Origin: Bombardia bombarda
Lineage: Eukaryota; Ascomycota; Sordariomycetes; Sordariales; Lasiosphaeriaceae
Assembly: GCA_030512295.1 (NCBI GenBank)
Contig: JAULSR010000005.1
Location: 496,001 to 560,000 of the forward strand
Reading direction: 5' to 3'
DNA: 64,000 nt
Of this stretch, positions 1-11,862 are shown in pieces. The stretch's first letter is position 1. The number at the start of each line of letters is the position of its first letter. The notes under the pieces were generated by a model. The model made no database searches, had not been told where the DNA came from, and worked only from the letters and a program-made list of their open reading frames with translations. Made by a program: the position numbers and the translations under genes.

Positions 1-480
1 CCGGACGTCCAGCCAGGTAGGTGGGAGACCGTCTGTTCTTTTCGAACATAGAAGCATCCAAGGTGGAACAGACAGTCTGAAAGACGCGTTTACAGGGACT
101 TACTTCGCCCTAGGAACAGCGCCGAAAAGCGCTTAAATGCCCGTCATCCTCCTTCGTCCTTCGCGTACCAACACCTTTGGATCTAGTTCTAGAAGGGTCA
201 TAACTACACCACACTACAGCCTACAGGATCTGCAGAATCAGCATCACTACAACCTACCTACATGCTATGAGGCCAGGTAGCTGTATTTGTGAGCATGATA
301 GCCCCCAGGCCCCCTGGCTGAGATTTATTAGCAACCCTTTTCGATGGTGCTCTTGCACCTTCCCTGGGTCCTGTTCTGTTGGGGATGGCGGGGCTAATCA
401 TTGGGGGTTTCTGGAGCTCCCCCTCCCTTCCCAATCCCAATGCTCCCCCCTACATGAACCTCCTGTCGAGCTCTCTGCAA

Positions 481-504
481 CCTACCAACCTACCAACCTA
501 CCAA
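481..504. repeat. 8-bp tandem repeat, three perfect copies
   Basis: The unit CCTACCAA occurs three times without a mismatch and is followed by two degenerate copies (505-520). It is simple-sequence DNA in an intergenic region, with no coding frame attached. Confidence 0.9.
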
Positions 505-1476
505 CCTTACAACCTTGCAGCTCTTTGACAGATAATGCTACGTGCAGGACCTGGAGCTAAGCAGCTGGGCCGATTTATGCTTCTTGGCTCTACCAATACC
601 CGATAGGCAAAACCAGTTGTGAATTGTCGCACCCCCCACGTTTATAGTCCTTGTGCTCTGGATGGGCAGGTGCAGACCGGTGCAGACCACTCACAACTGC
701 CAATGGGTGTGTCGCCGAGCGCTAGGGACTTGGACAGGACTATGGAGCTTGAGACGCCAAGAAGCGGTATTCTCAGGCAAAGCTGTGAGCGATCAATTTG
801 TCCGGAGGGCCAAGACTGATAATTTGGAAGTATGGATGCTCCCGTCTTTGCGGTGTGTGTGTTCTGTGTCCAATGTGTGTGTGTTGTTCTGAGACTCCCG
901 CCCCTCCGAGTTCCGGCCTTGCAGCACAACTTCGGGGTTGGCTTGAACGTTGGTTGCGGGCTCCTTGCGGGGGGCGGATTCCTACCCCGAACGCCGAGCC
1001 TGGATGTTCGCTTTAAACCGGCCAGAAAAGAACACCACCTCAGGAGTCAGGACCAAGGCGGCTACAGCGCGAGGTTGCACACACTTGAGATGCAAGGTAA
1101 TGGACGGTGCATTGCTTATTCTGCCAGGCTAGCAGCAGCAACATCAGCGCTCTGGAGCCCGGCTGAGCAGAGCTTGGGGGACTGGGAGTTTGGTGGGCAA
1201 TCCGTCTGTATGCGCACTCTCTAGACCTCCGAGGAGCGTTTTTTTTAAGTCAATTAATTCACACCAACTGACCGGATGCGGGAGGATGAGAATGCCGGTG
1301 GGTAATCGCGGCATCATCCGCGATTGCATCATGTGGCTGGGGGAAATAACCAAGCCACACCATAATGGGGCACCCCTGTCCATTTAGTGCAGGGGTCTTT
1401 CATCCGGCTGTAACAAATGTGGCTGAGCGTGCCACTATCGGGGCCGGAGAAAATCCGAACCGCCAAAAGCACCCCA

Positions 1477-1483
1477 AACCCTA
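1477..1483 (+). promoter_or_regulatory. AACCCTA telobox-like element upstream of eL33
   Basis: AACCCTA lies about 147 bases before the eL33 start codon. AACCCTA/ACCCTACC-type elements (telobox, HomolE) are established promoter elements of ribosomal protein genes in several fungi, bound by Tbf1/Rap1-like factors. The motif is seen directly. Its function here is inferred from its position and from the gene it precedes. Confidence 0.4.
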
Positions 1484-1629
1484 CCGAAAACCCACCACGG
1501 AATTTTCGAATTAACTCGCGGTGTCGAAGTGCAGAGCCACAACCACGTCGCCCAACGCCCAACGCCAGCTCCGGATCAGCAACCGACTTTCTTGAAGATT
1601 TCCGGAAAGATCATTTCTCGACAGTCAAG

Positions 1630-2420
1630 ATGCCTACCGACGCCGGCCACAGATGTGAGAAATACCCGCCCACACATTCAAAATGAAAACACACACGCCG
1701 GCATCGCGGGGACCGTCACGGTCGCGGCTGCCAGCGTTTTGCCCACGTCACCACAAAATGTTTTAATTGAACTGCCCGGGCCTTGCTGACATTTATATCT
1801 AGTATACGTCAAGTAAGTGCCAATCCGAGAATCAGAGGCCGCGACGCGAAATCCAAGCTGCAAGCATGAACGCCGATTCGCGATTAGACGACCCGCCCGA
1901 ACTTCTGCTGGATGATGACGACGACTCGAGATTAGAAGACGAAGGACAGAGATATGGGAATTGTAGACTGACGGGATATTGCTTTAGGGGACGCCACCTG
2001 AGCTACCAGCGCTCCCGCCACACCGTCCATGCCAAGTGCAGCTTGATCAAGATCGAGGGTGTCGATGACACTCCCGCTGCCAAGTAGGTGGAAATATCCA
2101 GAGTCCCTTGATGGCTGGAACGGGAAATTGACTGGAAACCAGCTTCTACCTTGGCAAGAAGGTCGCCTATGTCTACCGGGGCCAGAAGGAGGTCCGCGGC
2201 ACCAAGGTCCGCGTGATCTGGGGCAAGATCTCGAGACCGCATGGTACGTTCTCCCAAGCGCTCCTTTTCGGCGCCTGTCTCTCTGCCAGTATGGCCTGGG
2301 AATTAACATGGAGTTTTTCTAGGCAACTCCGGCGTTGTCCGCGCCAAGTTCACCCACCCCCTTCCCGCTAAGTCTTTCGGCGCGTCTGTCCGCATCATGC
2401 TTTACCCCTCCTCGATATAA
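1630..2420 (+). CDS. rpl33: 60S ribosomal protein eL33 (L35Ae family)
   Basis: Structural protein of the large ribosomal subunit. The coding sequence is in five exons: 1630-1654, 1803-1812, 1988-2083, 2143-2243 and 2323-2420, giving 109 residues, the usual length for eL33. The product starts MPTDAGHRLYVKGRHLSY, has the family core KVAYVYRGQKEVRGTK and ends SVRIMLYPSSI. Exon 2 is only 10 nt. It supplies the end of the Leu codon (T+TA), then Tyr, Val and the first two bases of Lys, and it is flanked by a TAG acceptor and a GTAAGT donor. Introns 1 to 3 have CTGAC- or CTGG-like branch sites close to the acceptor. The start ATG at 1630 was chosen because it restores the conserved N-terminus. An ORF from 1866 that covers the middle exon reads intron sequence at its front end and is not the true N-terminus. 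Confidence 0.93.
1803..1812 (+). other. 10-nt coding microexon of the eL33 gene
   Basis: The exon lies between an acceptor ending at 1802 (branch GCTGAC about 12 nt upstream) and a GTAAGT donor at 1813. Without it, the conserved LYVK stretch between exon 1 (ending GHR) and exon 3 (starting GRHLSY) cannot be made in frame. Flanking introns are 148 and 175 nt. Confidence 0.85.
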
Positions 2421-5400
2421 ATGGGGGATTGGGTTAAGGCCGGAGTTGGTTGGTAAAGATGGTTCATGATTTCGGTGCATCAGGGTTAGGCAAGGACTCG
2501 AAATAAAGAGGCCTTGCTTTTAGCAATCAAATCAAGGCAATACCAAAAATGACAATGCGATTATGGATCCGCGATATTTGGGTGCGAGGTGGTGCTCGAC
2601 GGTTGGTGCTTCAAAACGACGAAATGAAGAACGTGCGAGGCAGCAGCAGCGAGATGGAGGACTCGACGTCCTTCTATGTCACAATAACACATATACGGCC
2701 AGCCTGGGGCTAATATCTTTCAGGCCTTAAAATCGCGTTTCCCCGTGCTTGATTGCATTGGGGGAACATAGCTCAGCGGATTCCATCTTCTGTTTACTTT
2801 GGCCAGTTTATATTAGCAACCAAGATCACGTTTTGTGATCCAACACTCCGAGTTGCTGCTGTTCAAGTGCACACGTGCCAGTCCCGGGAATCGTGTTTTG
2901 TGCTTCAAATGGGCCTCAAAGAGTAGGTCTGTGGTCATGTCCAGTGAAAGGGTGAACATATCTCGCCAAGGAGGAGGGGGCCATATATATCTCTCTTGAT
3001 ATGTCACCAACCCCCTTTCTTTTGAGTTCCCCATCTTTCGGGTCCATTGTGGATTCTGCATTTCGTTATGTAACGGATTACCAGAAATAGTCAGCCCACT
3101 ACAGACGATCATTCGGTGCGTCTCGGGTCAGTTCCGTCGCCTAATGGTTCAACATGAGTTCGGTAGTTGATCAAGCACGCCGCCGCTGCTCGGTGCAGGT
3201 ATCCGTTGTACGACGCTTCTCTCGGAAGCTTTTATGTTGCAGCAACGGGAGTGCACACAGACACATAGACGTAATCCCGGACGGAATCCCGGACGGACGT
3301 CCAGTGAGCTGCGAGGCAACCTGGTTGCACGCAGAGAGATATGGAAACATACCTAATGGGTGGGCCAAGCAGTTAGCGATATGATCAAAATCTGTTCTCT
3401 TGGGAGCGTTTGGTATTGACAGGACTGGAAGTGGTTTTCGGTTTTCTTATCAGTAGTGGTACGTATACTGCCCTTAGGCTTCAAGTTGTTGATTACGTGG
3501 AAAGGCCAACATGAGAGGGCAGAGAAGGAGGGAGCCGTTGAGAGTCTGACAACAGTTCACCTGCATACACGGAGGAAAAACAAACTTGCATGCATGTGAT
3601 GCTGCCGGAGGATCCGATCTCACCGACAGACCTTCACCTACCCCTATTTTTCTCAACTGCTACTGCGCAACGGCAGATCGGGGCTATGAATTCTTTGATG
3701 TTTTCGTTTCTGGGCTGAGATAGGATCTCGGCATCCCATACGGTATATGGGTACTGTACTGGTTGCAGAGTACAAGATATGGAAAGGGGGTTGTCGATTG
3801 ATACTACCGGCGTAGCGAGGCAGTGTACAGAAGTACTGATGGGCATTCTTTGCTTCATGGTGGCCTTTCTGTTTCGATGAAGGGGCCACTTTGTCTTGAA
3901 CAAGACCGCCACAGGGTGTTTATGAAACGAACTAGGGAAATAAAACCCGACATCGGGTGTGAATCTCAGCTGGGCTGTTCCCGACTCCCGAGCGACTGGG
4001 AATCTTAAACGGTCGTGGCGCTGCTGGTGATGGAGAGAGACACCATGCTGTTTTGAGTCATAAATCGAACCAGCTGCAGTCGCACACACATCGTAGGACA
4101 TCATTCGCATCATTCACCATTAATAGCAAGGTCGTCATCAAGGGGATATGTATCTCGACCTCATGGTGATGCAGCATCGTAGAGGAATAAACATGTGAAA
4201 GTGAAAAGTCAGAATAAACCCATCGATACGCCAGCAACCCTGCGCAGTATACGCAGTAATAAGTGGATATGTTATGTTTTCTAGTTACACATCTGGAAAA
4301 GGAAAGAAAAAAAGGGTGGAAAGCCAGCCCTGTCGATTTGTTTCCCTGTTTATTTATTTACTCGACAAATTTTTAGGTTCCTGTTCTTGCGCTAGGCTGT
4401 GCGAGGAGGCCGATCAAGCTCGAGAAAGAAGTGGAGCGGCACTTGACTCTGGTGCGGGGAGCTTCCGAGAGTTTAATACCGAAAGAACAAAGTGAGTGAC
4501 AGTACACTAAAAATATCAAAGCACGGGGAATGGAAGTTATCGGGAAACTGGATCCTGCTTTGATATTTTGGATGCTGCCTCTCTTCGCTGTTCCAGGTTT
4601 ATTATCGTGGCAGACCACTATTCGAGAGCTCCTTTTTCGACCCGTCTTAGGTCTGATCTTGATTACGACCACTTACCTGCAGCAAAGCTGTCCCGGTTCC
4701 AGGCTAGTGGGCAATGACAGCAAGGCAAGGCAAGGCATTACCGGCATAAAACGATTGGACTGTTCAGCCAAATATTGAACAGTTTTTATGTCGAGCGAGC
4801 CGCATATCCACACACACACACACGGCATGGACAACTCCCAAATCCCTGGCACAACCAACCAACCTACACTCTCTGTACTGTGTAACTCTCGGCCGTTATT
4901 ATTCTCGAATATCTACAAGTAAGTGGCAGGTACATTGCGGATGATATAAGCACCTACAGCGAGCTCCATAAGTTATCGAACCATCTACAAACGAACACAT
5001 ATGGCTGACAGCAGAACACCATCAGACGGTGTGCGGTGGAGGGTGGATGCGATGCTCAGGGGCGAGAGTTGAGATCAGCTTCACTGCCCGCCAAACAACC
5101 AAGAAGTTCCCGAACAGTACTTTCTCCAAATGGCTTAGTGAGCGACAATAATTGGCCACCGTGGATCAGGTCAAAGTATCTTGGTACTTTTTGCCCCCCC
5201 TTTCGTCCCCTCAGCTAAACGTCATGATGAACGGGCGGACCCCTCACCTAGGTAGTGTATGGATGAAAGCCCATCGGACCGTTCAGGAGGGCTCTCCGAA
5301 TGTTGTGGCTGCTTTTGCTCATTCTATGTACTTCGGATTTATACTGGTGCCACAGTGCAGGCAGCCGCGCATCGCGCACACTGTAATCCGGTGTTAATAA

Positions 5401-8033
5401 TAAGTAAGGTACGGATAGGTAGATTGTGGTTGCTTGAAAGAGTCTGTAACATCATTGGGGAGTTGAGACGTCTTGAAAGGGGGGATCCTCGGCTTGAGCA
5501 TCCGCCATGACACACGCCAAGCGCACTAGGCGCGCCTTAGAAGATCTGATCAAAACGCCTTTTCAGAAGCTGCCGTGCGCTGTACATTTCGGGATGGAAT
5601 GTTTAGGTTATGCATCCCTGTGTGCTTGTCGCAACGTGACATATCCGTAGTAATAGACAGGTACTGTAGGGCAGGACCTTTGCTAGTGTATCGTGGGATG
5701 GATGGCGGCTGTTGAGCGAAAAAGAAAAAAAAGAGGTGCTGCAAGGTACAGGAGGTGACGGGCAGAGCCACACTACTAAGCTAAGTACTCAGGTACATGT
5801 ACATACCGTACTTCGTAGGTGGGCTGACGATGCCCCAAAAATTGAATCGCCCATAGGTATCCGTATTTGGTTTCTATACGTAGTTGACCAGTAGGTATCC
5901 GTTTGGTGGAGGAATGGAAGGAGACGCGAGCGGGAGCTCCCAAGTTCCCAATAGGTGCGTATCAAACTCGTTGATATTGCTGGCGACGACTGGTGGTCCA
6001 GTCAAGTGGTGGTGAGTTATCGCTCGTGTTCGCTACGCGTATACGTCCTGCGCGGGCTTTGACTTCGGTCTCGGGTCCCGACCAAGCTGCCGACCGGCCT
6101 GCTGCTGCTGCCCTGCCTGGGGCGACATCTGGTTGGAGCCCCAAGAAGTGATACACCCACCACAGGGCTCGCGTCGTAATAATGGAGGGAGGCGTCTTAT
6201 TCTTTGGGTAGCAGCAGCAGATTGTCTTCCGCACATACGGATGGGGGGTCCCGCTCTTTGAGGCAATGCCGTGGATCGAGAGCGCGGGTGGGCTTGGTGG
6301 GTCTTGGCCCCGGGATGATTGACAAGTTGTGGCATGAGCGTCCTGGCGTTCCTCGTGTTTGCTCGTGTCAAAAACCTGCCAGTGGATGTTGAAAGCTGGA
6401 ACCTTGGGAAAGAGCGGACCCGTAGCGCGAATCAGAGGAGCCCAAGCTTCTTCGCTCCCCGCCCACTATCCATCCCAGCGCCTGCTATCAGCAGTACCTC
6501 ATGCACCACCTCGCACACATCATCCACGCGGCCCTTGACGTCGACTGCATCCGGATTGATCGAATCATTCTTAAAGAAAGCGAGTTCCCGCCAGGTTCTT
6601 AGCCACTTTCTCCATTTTTTGGAACTTTTTGGGCTTTTGGGTACTCTGTTGTGTCTCTGATACTTCGTACCTCGAAATTCTCATTCCATTAGGACCACTC
6701 ACTCGTTTGCGGCCTGAGAATCACTGGAACATCCCGGAAGCGCTGAAGCAACCTCCGCCCCCCCCCCCCCCCCCCCCCCCCCTCTCTCCCTCCTTTCGAC
6801 ATTTGTTTTGCTTTTGGACCGCGACTATACAACACTACATTATATACGCAACTTGAATTTCTATCGGCGGTTGTCCATCAATTCGCTGGGCTCCTTCCTG
6901 ATTCAGGGGTACTCTCAACCAGGCGCCTTACACGATCACCCCCCGGCTCGCTTTCGCTGCTCAATTGGTAAGCCTTCCTTGTCACCTCGATTCTAGCGCC
7001 CGCCCATGTACAGACCCAGATCCAATTTTCCTCCTGCATGGTATTCATAAAAACGCAGAAGCAGGCAATGATCAACAGCTAACAAAGACTCGCGTCTGTG
7101 CAGACGTCAGTCAACCATCAGATTTGTCGAGCCTCGCAACCAGCCCCAGCCTTTGCAGATTTTCATCAAACAGAGCGCAGCAAGTGTGAACGAAGAAAGC
7201 GAGCATCGCCAAAACCTGAAGCTTTTTTCCATCTTCTGTCACTTCACTCCCGTGCAGTTACCGGTTTTGACGTCAGCAAAAAAGCATCAGCAAAAAAGCA
7301 ACGAACCTTTCCCACCTTGGCGACCCCCTGGCCCCTGGTCCCTGGTCTCATTTGATTTGAACGCACCGCGCCATTGTCGAGTCCTTTTGACTTTTTATTC
7401 TTAGCTGATCGAGCTATTTTGCACTGGACTTTTTGATCGCCTTTGACAACAGGTTAGCTCCCGATTGTTCACCTGTCGACTTTTGTGTTTGGCCATTCCA
7501 TTCCGCACTCGCCGAACAGAAGTCGGGACGAAAGGGTATTCTTTGTTCCTGTCACTGTCCGTCCGACAGGGTTCTAGCGTCGTGTTGAAGAGGCACAGTT
7601 ATCGCTTTCTGGTTATTAGCTTGGCCCGCCGTTTGCTGTGCGCGCGTCGTTTGTTCCGGCGCACCCCACTCAATCCAGCCCAGCCACGCCAGACACAGAC
7701 ACGGGCTGCCTTGTTTTTAAAAGTTTCTGCGACAGACACGTCGTGGATTCCCTGTCCCGCAGATAACGACTTCCCAGTCAACAGGGGTCCCAGCCTCCAC
7801 CGTCCGCCCACTTTTGCCGATTCTCAACAGCTTGGGAGCTCGGTCGTCGCTGCCGTCAGCTAACCTACCCACAAATCCACCAGCTCCCCCCAAGCTCGCT
7901 GCAAGACCTGGGATTAAGGATTCCCACGATCGGAATAGTGCCACTTTCAGACGCATCCCGGACCCATCTTCCACGATTACGATAGAAGAAACAGAATACA
8001 AGTGTCGCGCCTCCCCGTCCATCGTCCAGCACC
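2421..8033. other. 5.6-kb region without a recognised gene
   Basis: All ORFs here are short, lack homology I can recognise and overlap on both strands. Contents include a short direct repeat at about 3271-3300, a CA run near 4817, a 25-nt C run (6758-6782) and, from about 6800 on, C/T-rich sequence that looks like the promoter and long 5' leader of the DUF2406 gene. The region could carry untranslated exons or noncoding RNA, but I cannot show that. Confidence 0.5.
6758..6782 (+). repeat. Homopolymer of 25 C
   Basis: An uninterrupted run of 25 cytosines, followed by CT-rich sequence. The length in the assembly may be unreliable because such runs are hard to sequence. Confidence 0.9.
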
Positions 8034-9628
8034 ATGGCAACTGCAAATCCAACCAACTATCCTCCGCCCGCTCCTCCTCACTCCTTTCAATCAGCCCAAC
8101 AACTCCCGTACCAGCCCCAGTACCAAGCCCAGCAGTACCAGTCGCCGCAAGGCTATCAGTCTTTCCCGCAGCAGCAGCAGCAGCAGCAGCAGCAGGCGAC
8201 ACCCGCCCAGCAGAGACCCGCACCGCAGACGCAGACGCGCAAGTCTAGAAGCATTAGCTTTCGCTCTGACAAGTCTCACGGTTCCAACGGCAACAACAAG
8301 CTTGATTTGCACGAGACGAGCAAGGAGAAGGAAGCAAAAAGAATACACAGCAAAGCAGATCCGACATTGGCCATGAATGAAGCCGAACCATGTAAGTCGC
8401 CAATCTCGTCGGCTGCCCCGTCGTCGTCTCCACCCCGGATGCCCACATCTTGGCTCCAGAATCTAGGCTAATAATCCATGACAGCTGCTGTCGCCGCGAC
8501 GGTCAAGTCATCCCTGGCCTCGATACGGGCCATGCAACACAGGGACTCCTTTGGCAACCCAATTGGTATGTCGTGGAGTCTGAAGATTTACAGGAGCACT
8601 GCTAATTCATACCGCAGCTGAACCCGATCGCTCTAATCCCACTCGCAGTCGTTGGGAGCGACCATTAGACACTATTCGAAGCTTTGAGGCAGCAATTGAT
8701 GGCAATTACAGCAACCGCAGGTCCATTTACCGCTCAGGTAATAAACACCATCTTCAAGCTACACCAAGAGTATACGCTAATCGCAACTCACATTTAGACT
8801 CAGAGTCAGTAGCATTGGGTAACAACAGACGGAGTAGCTATTATGGAGCCAACAGTATGTTCTTACTGGTATCCCCATCGGCAATCATCGCTGACAAGGA
8901 CCAACACAGATGCCCGGTTCTCCCATGAGAGCTACTATGCCAGCCGCCCGCCATCCATGATGTACGCAAACCGAAACGAAGGCAGCCACAGCCTACACGA
9001 TTTACGGCAAGCGAATATGGGAGGGCCAAGAGACGCCTACCAGGACCAACAATCAGGGTACAACAATGGCTATCCTCCCGTATCACAGAACAACGGCCGA
9101 CGGGGACATCCTAGGATGATATCCGAGCCACAATCCGTTCCCGCTTACCGGCAACAACAGCAGAACCCGAACGAGTATACCCTTCCGAGCAACCACCGAT
9201 CGTATGAGACCGTCGCATCCGCGTCAGGGAGCGGCACGTCAGCCGAGCCAGCGGGCTATCAAACCGATCCCACAAGCAGCGACAACAGTTCGATAGAGCG
9301 CATGCAGTCGGGTCCCAACAGCACAAAACGCGCGCCAGAGCCGGTAAACGATTACGGCATCGGCTTCGGCCAGAACACCGACTACCAAGCGCCGACGTTT
9401 TCGGTCGGCCTCAACAGCAGCCCGTTGGCAAACGGAGGGGAGACGAACAACTATCAGGCCAGCGGCGCGCTCAACGGCTATCAAAGCAGGGCTCCAGTTC
9501 CGCCAGTGAAGGACCGGGGATCGACGATTTTGAGAAAACCGACGACAAATGACCAGACACAGCTGAGACCGCCACAACCGGAGAAGCGGAAGAGCTGGTT
9601 GGCACGACGGTTCAGCAAGCGAGACTAG
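8034..9628 (+). CDS. DUF2406 domain protein
   Basis: Five exons: 8034-8391, 8485-8565, 8618-8737, 8798-8854 and 8910-9628, about 444 residues. The start ATG follows CACC and begins a Pro/Gln-rich N-terminus with nine consecutive Gln encoded by CAG (8169-8195). The conserved core runs across exons 1-3, about residues 80-190. Its landmarks are HSKADPTLAMNEAEP, IRAMQHRDSFGNPI, DRSNPTRSRWERPLDTIRSF and EAAIDGNYS. These match the fungal DUF2406 family, which to my knowledge includes the yeast pair YMR295C/YGR273C of unclear function. The long C-terminal half is Asn/Ser/Gln-rich and probably disordered, and it ends in a basic segment (KRKSWLARRFSKRD). No transmembrane segment or signal peptide is visible. 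I infer a cortical or cytosolic role from the family, without direct evidence here. Confidence 0.85.
8169..8195 (+). repeat. (CAG)9 coding polyglutamine tract
   Basis: Nine perfect CAG codons in the first exon of the DUF2406 gene, a likely length-polymorphic site. Confidence 0.9.
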
Positions 9629-10727
9629 TTTGGTTCTTATCCTTTTGCCCACGTGGGGCTGGCTCAAGAGGGCATGGAACGGCCACGACGGCAACAAAAC
9701 ACACCATCCTTTATCTCTCTTTTGTCTTTTTTCTTCTTTCCTTTGATACCCGATATCCTCAACCATCTGGCATGTTGTTGTTGCTGTGTGTATGGGGGCG
9801 CCAGGGAAGATTCTGTCCAGATGATTGTGGATTGGGTGGTAATTTCTTTCTCTTTTTTCTTGGTGGGGAATACATGAAGATGCCATATCGGCGGGGATGA
9901 GAGGAAGCTCTCTCGAGGGAAGAGACGGTGGCTACTCTCACTTGCGTGGGGAAAAGGGAAGTTTGAGAGAGCAAAAGGGAAGACTGAACATAAACTTAAT
10001 GGTGGATGAGGAAGATGAGATGCACAAGCACATGTGGGCTTTGCCCTTGGCAACGAGGGGAATTTTCTGAGCCTCGTTAAGTCTAAATAGCTAGCCGAGG
10101 GTGATGTGAGATCAGGTCCTGATCAGGTACACAGGCAGGCAGGCAGGCAGGCGAGCGTTAACGGAATATCAGCAGTGTGAGTTAGGCAGGCGGGCGAGCA
10201 TATGACGAGGGACACGGTGGTTGGCAGGCAGCCGGGAATTATGTGAATCATGAAAGAAAGTATAATGAAGAGGGTTAACAACACTTACTATGCTATGTTT
10301 TGCAAGAAAGATAACAGCGTTGCTGTGCTTTGTTGCTGTTGTTAGTCGTATCTATTTGCTAGGCTTGTCCATTTGCGTCTGTTCATTTATGGTGGATCGG
10401 TTATGCTTCTGTACACTTTTTAGCTACCTACCTACCTGCATGTCTATTTATTCTTCTGCCCTGGGTTTTTGTCGGATTTACGATCAATCAGAAGGCATAC
10501 AGCCGTCAGGCTGTGATTGGTCAACAGGATGAGAGGTGTGCAAAACAGTGGGGAGCTGGTCACGTGTCCCAGGAACCTCTCCAAAACCACCCACTTCCGA
10601 CTCTCCCAGAGAACGAAGGCAGCAATGCGGGCTCTGTCCAAGGTACGCTTTCGAGGACGGTGTCCCACGAGCCTCTTTAGTAACGAATCTAGGGCAACAC
10701 ACATTCGCAACAGAATGCTTCGACCAG
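9629..10727. other. Intergenic region, 3' side of the DUF2406 gene
   Basis: No gene seen. It contains T-rich 3' flank, a (CAGG)5 run at 10132-10151 and a second partly similar GGCAGG stretch near 10185. ORFs on either strand are short and lack recognisable content. Confidence 0.55.
10132..10151. repeat. (CAGG)5 tetranucleotide repeat
   Basis: Five perfect CAGG units in intergenic DNA. Confidence 0.9.
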
Positions 10728-11626
10728 ATGGACATCCAAGGCTTCGACTGGGCTGCCGGCCACGAAAAGTGGGCAGTTCCGGTCTCACCGACTCATTCGT
10801 CCCTGCCGACGATGAACTTCGGTGACGACTTTCTCCTGGATTTTCTGCCAACCGGGCCTGGAGGGCAACTGCAGCTGGCAGGTGAGAGAGTAAGCCCCTT
10901 CAATCCCAGAGATGGCCCGCTGACCTGGCATCTACAGATCTAGCGCCCTCCATCAATACCGTCGACGCCACCACCAACGCGAATGCAACGCCCCAGCTCC
11001 AGGTCTCCGAGCTGTTTTGGCGGCACGAGCCTGATATTGCGAGTACGAACTTGGCACCGAGCACCACCTATGCTGCGACTCCCTCGTCCTTAGCAGCGCT
11101 GGCAGGCAAACCCCAGGAATGTGGTGGAAGGCCACTTCCATCCCAAGCTCTTCATCAGCTTGTTCCAAGGACGTCAACGGTGCTTCCGAGTTCCAACCCG
11201 CAGCATAGAGGGGAGGAAAGGACCGAATGCGACGATCGCACGGCCAAGATCGAAAGGCTCCAGGCAACAACCCCGGAGACTCGAGGAACAGCGTCCGAAC
11301 CCGAAAGCAGAACGGGTGCAATGCTGAAACACACCTCTGTGTCCCCGAGCAGAGTGAACAGTCGTTCGACGCTCGTCGCACAGCTCCCCTCCCCAGATTC
11401 AGAACCGTCTACGCAAGCGAGTCCTGCCGTGGCCCCGCAGCCTCTGCCCTTGGCGCGGCTCGCGACAGCAACTCCAAACACTACCGCAAGCAGCTGGCGC
11501 AACGCTGACATCGTGGCATCCCAGCCCAGCACCGAGGTCCCTGGTGGCAAGCGGCGCTACCGGGGAAGCGGCGCAGACCCCATAGAGGGAGGCGAAGACG
11601 CAAGCACAACCAAACGGCCCAAGTAA
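10728..11626 (+). CDS. Uncharacterised low-complexity protein, possibly the N-terminal part of a Myb-like gene
   Basis: I do not recognise this gene. A model with two exons (10728-10881 and 10938-11626) gives about 280 residues. The intron of 56 nt has a GTGAGA donor, a GCTGAC branch and a TACAG acceptor, and it keeps the frame. The product starts MDIQGFDWAAGHEKW, has an acidic/hydrophobic stretch (MNFGDDFLLDFLP) like a small activation-type segment, then is rich in Ser/Thr/Pro, and ends with basic KRRYRGSG and KRPK followed by TAA. The same frame stays open after the TAA for about 300 bases, and a Myb-like ORF lies 0.3 kb downstream in another frame. It may therefore be the front half of one transcription-factor gene, either spliced in a way I could not resolve or broken. 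Confidence 0.4.
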
Positions 11627-11862
11627 GCCGTCTATAACAGCGTGCCCGCCCGTTCTGGCGCTAAGGGGAGGCGTTCGCTGTCGACATCAGAAGATGAGCT
11701 CAGCAACATGGCCCCAACGCCACCCCGCCATCCATCAACTCATGCCCGCGCCCAGAAAACACGGCACGAAACAAACTCGGAAAGCCGGACAAGCACGAGC
11801 GCGCGGAAATTGGCCCGCCCATGGAGCCAACCAGCCATGCCACCGCAGGGTGATGTTAACAG

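Larger units (their letters stand above)
1..1629. other. Intergenic region upstream of eL33; no gene seen
   Basis: No ORF here has a recognisable protein or a plausible splice structure. The stretch holds a short tandem repeat (481-504), GT-rich sequence around 842-880 and, close to its right end, the promoter of the eL33 gene. The last 200 bases are A/C-rich, which fits a promoter and 5' leader. Confidence 0.6.
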
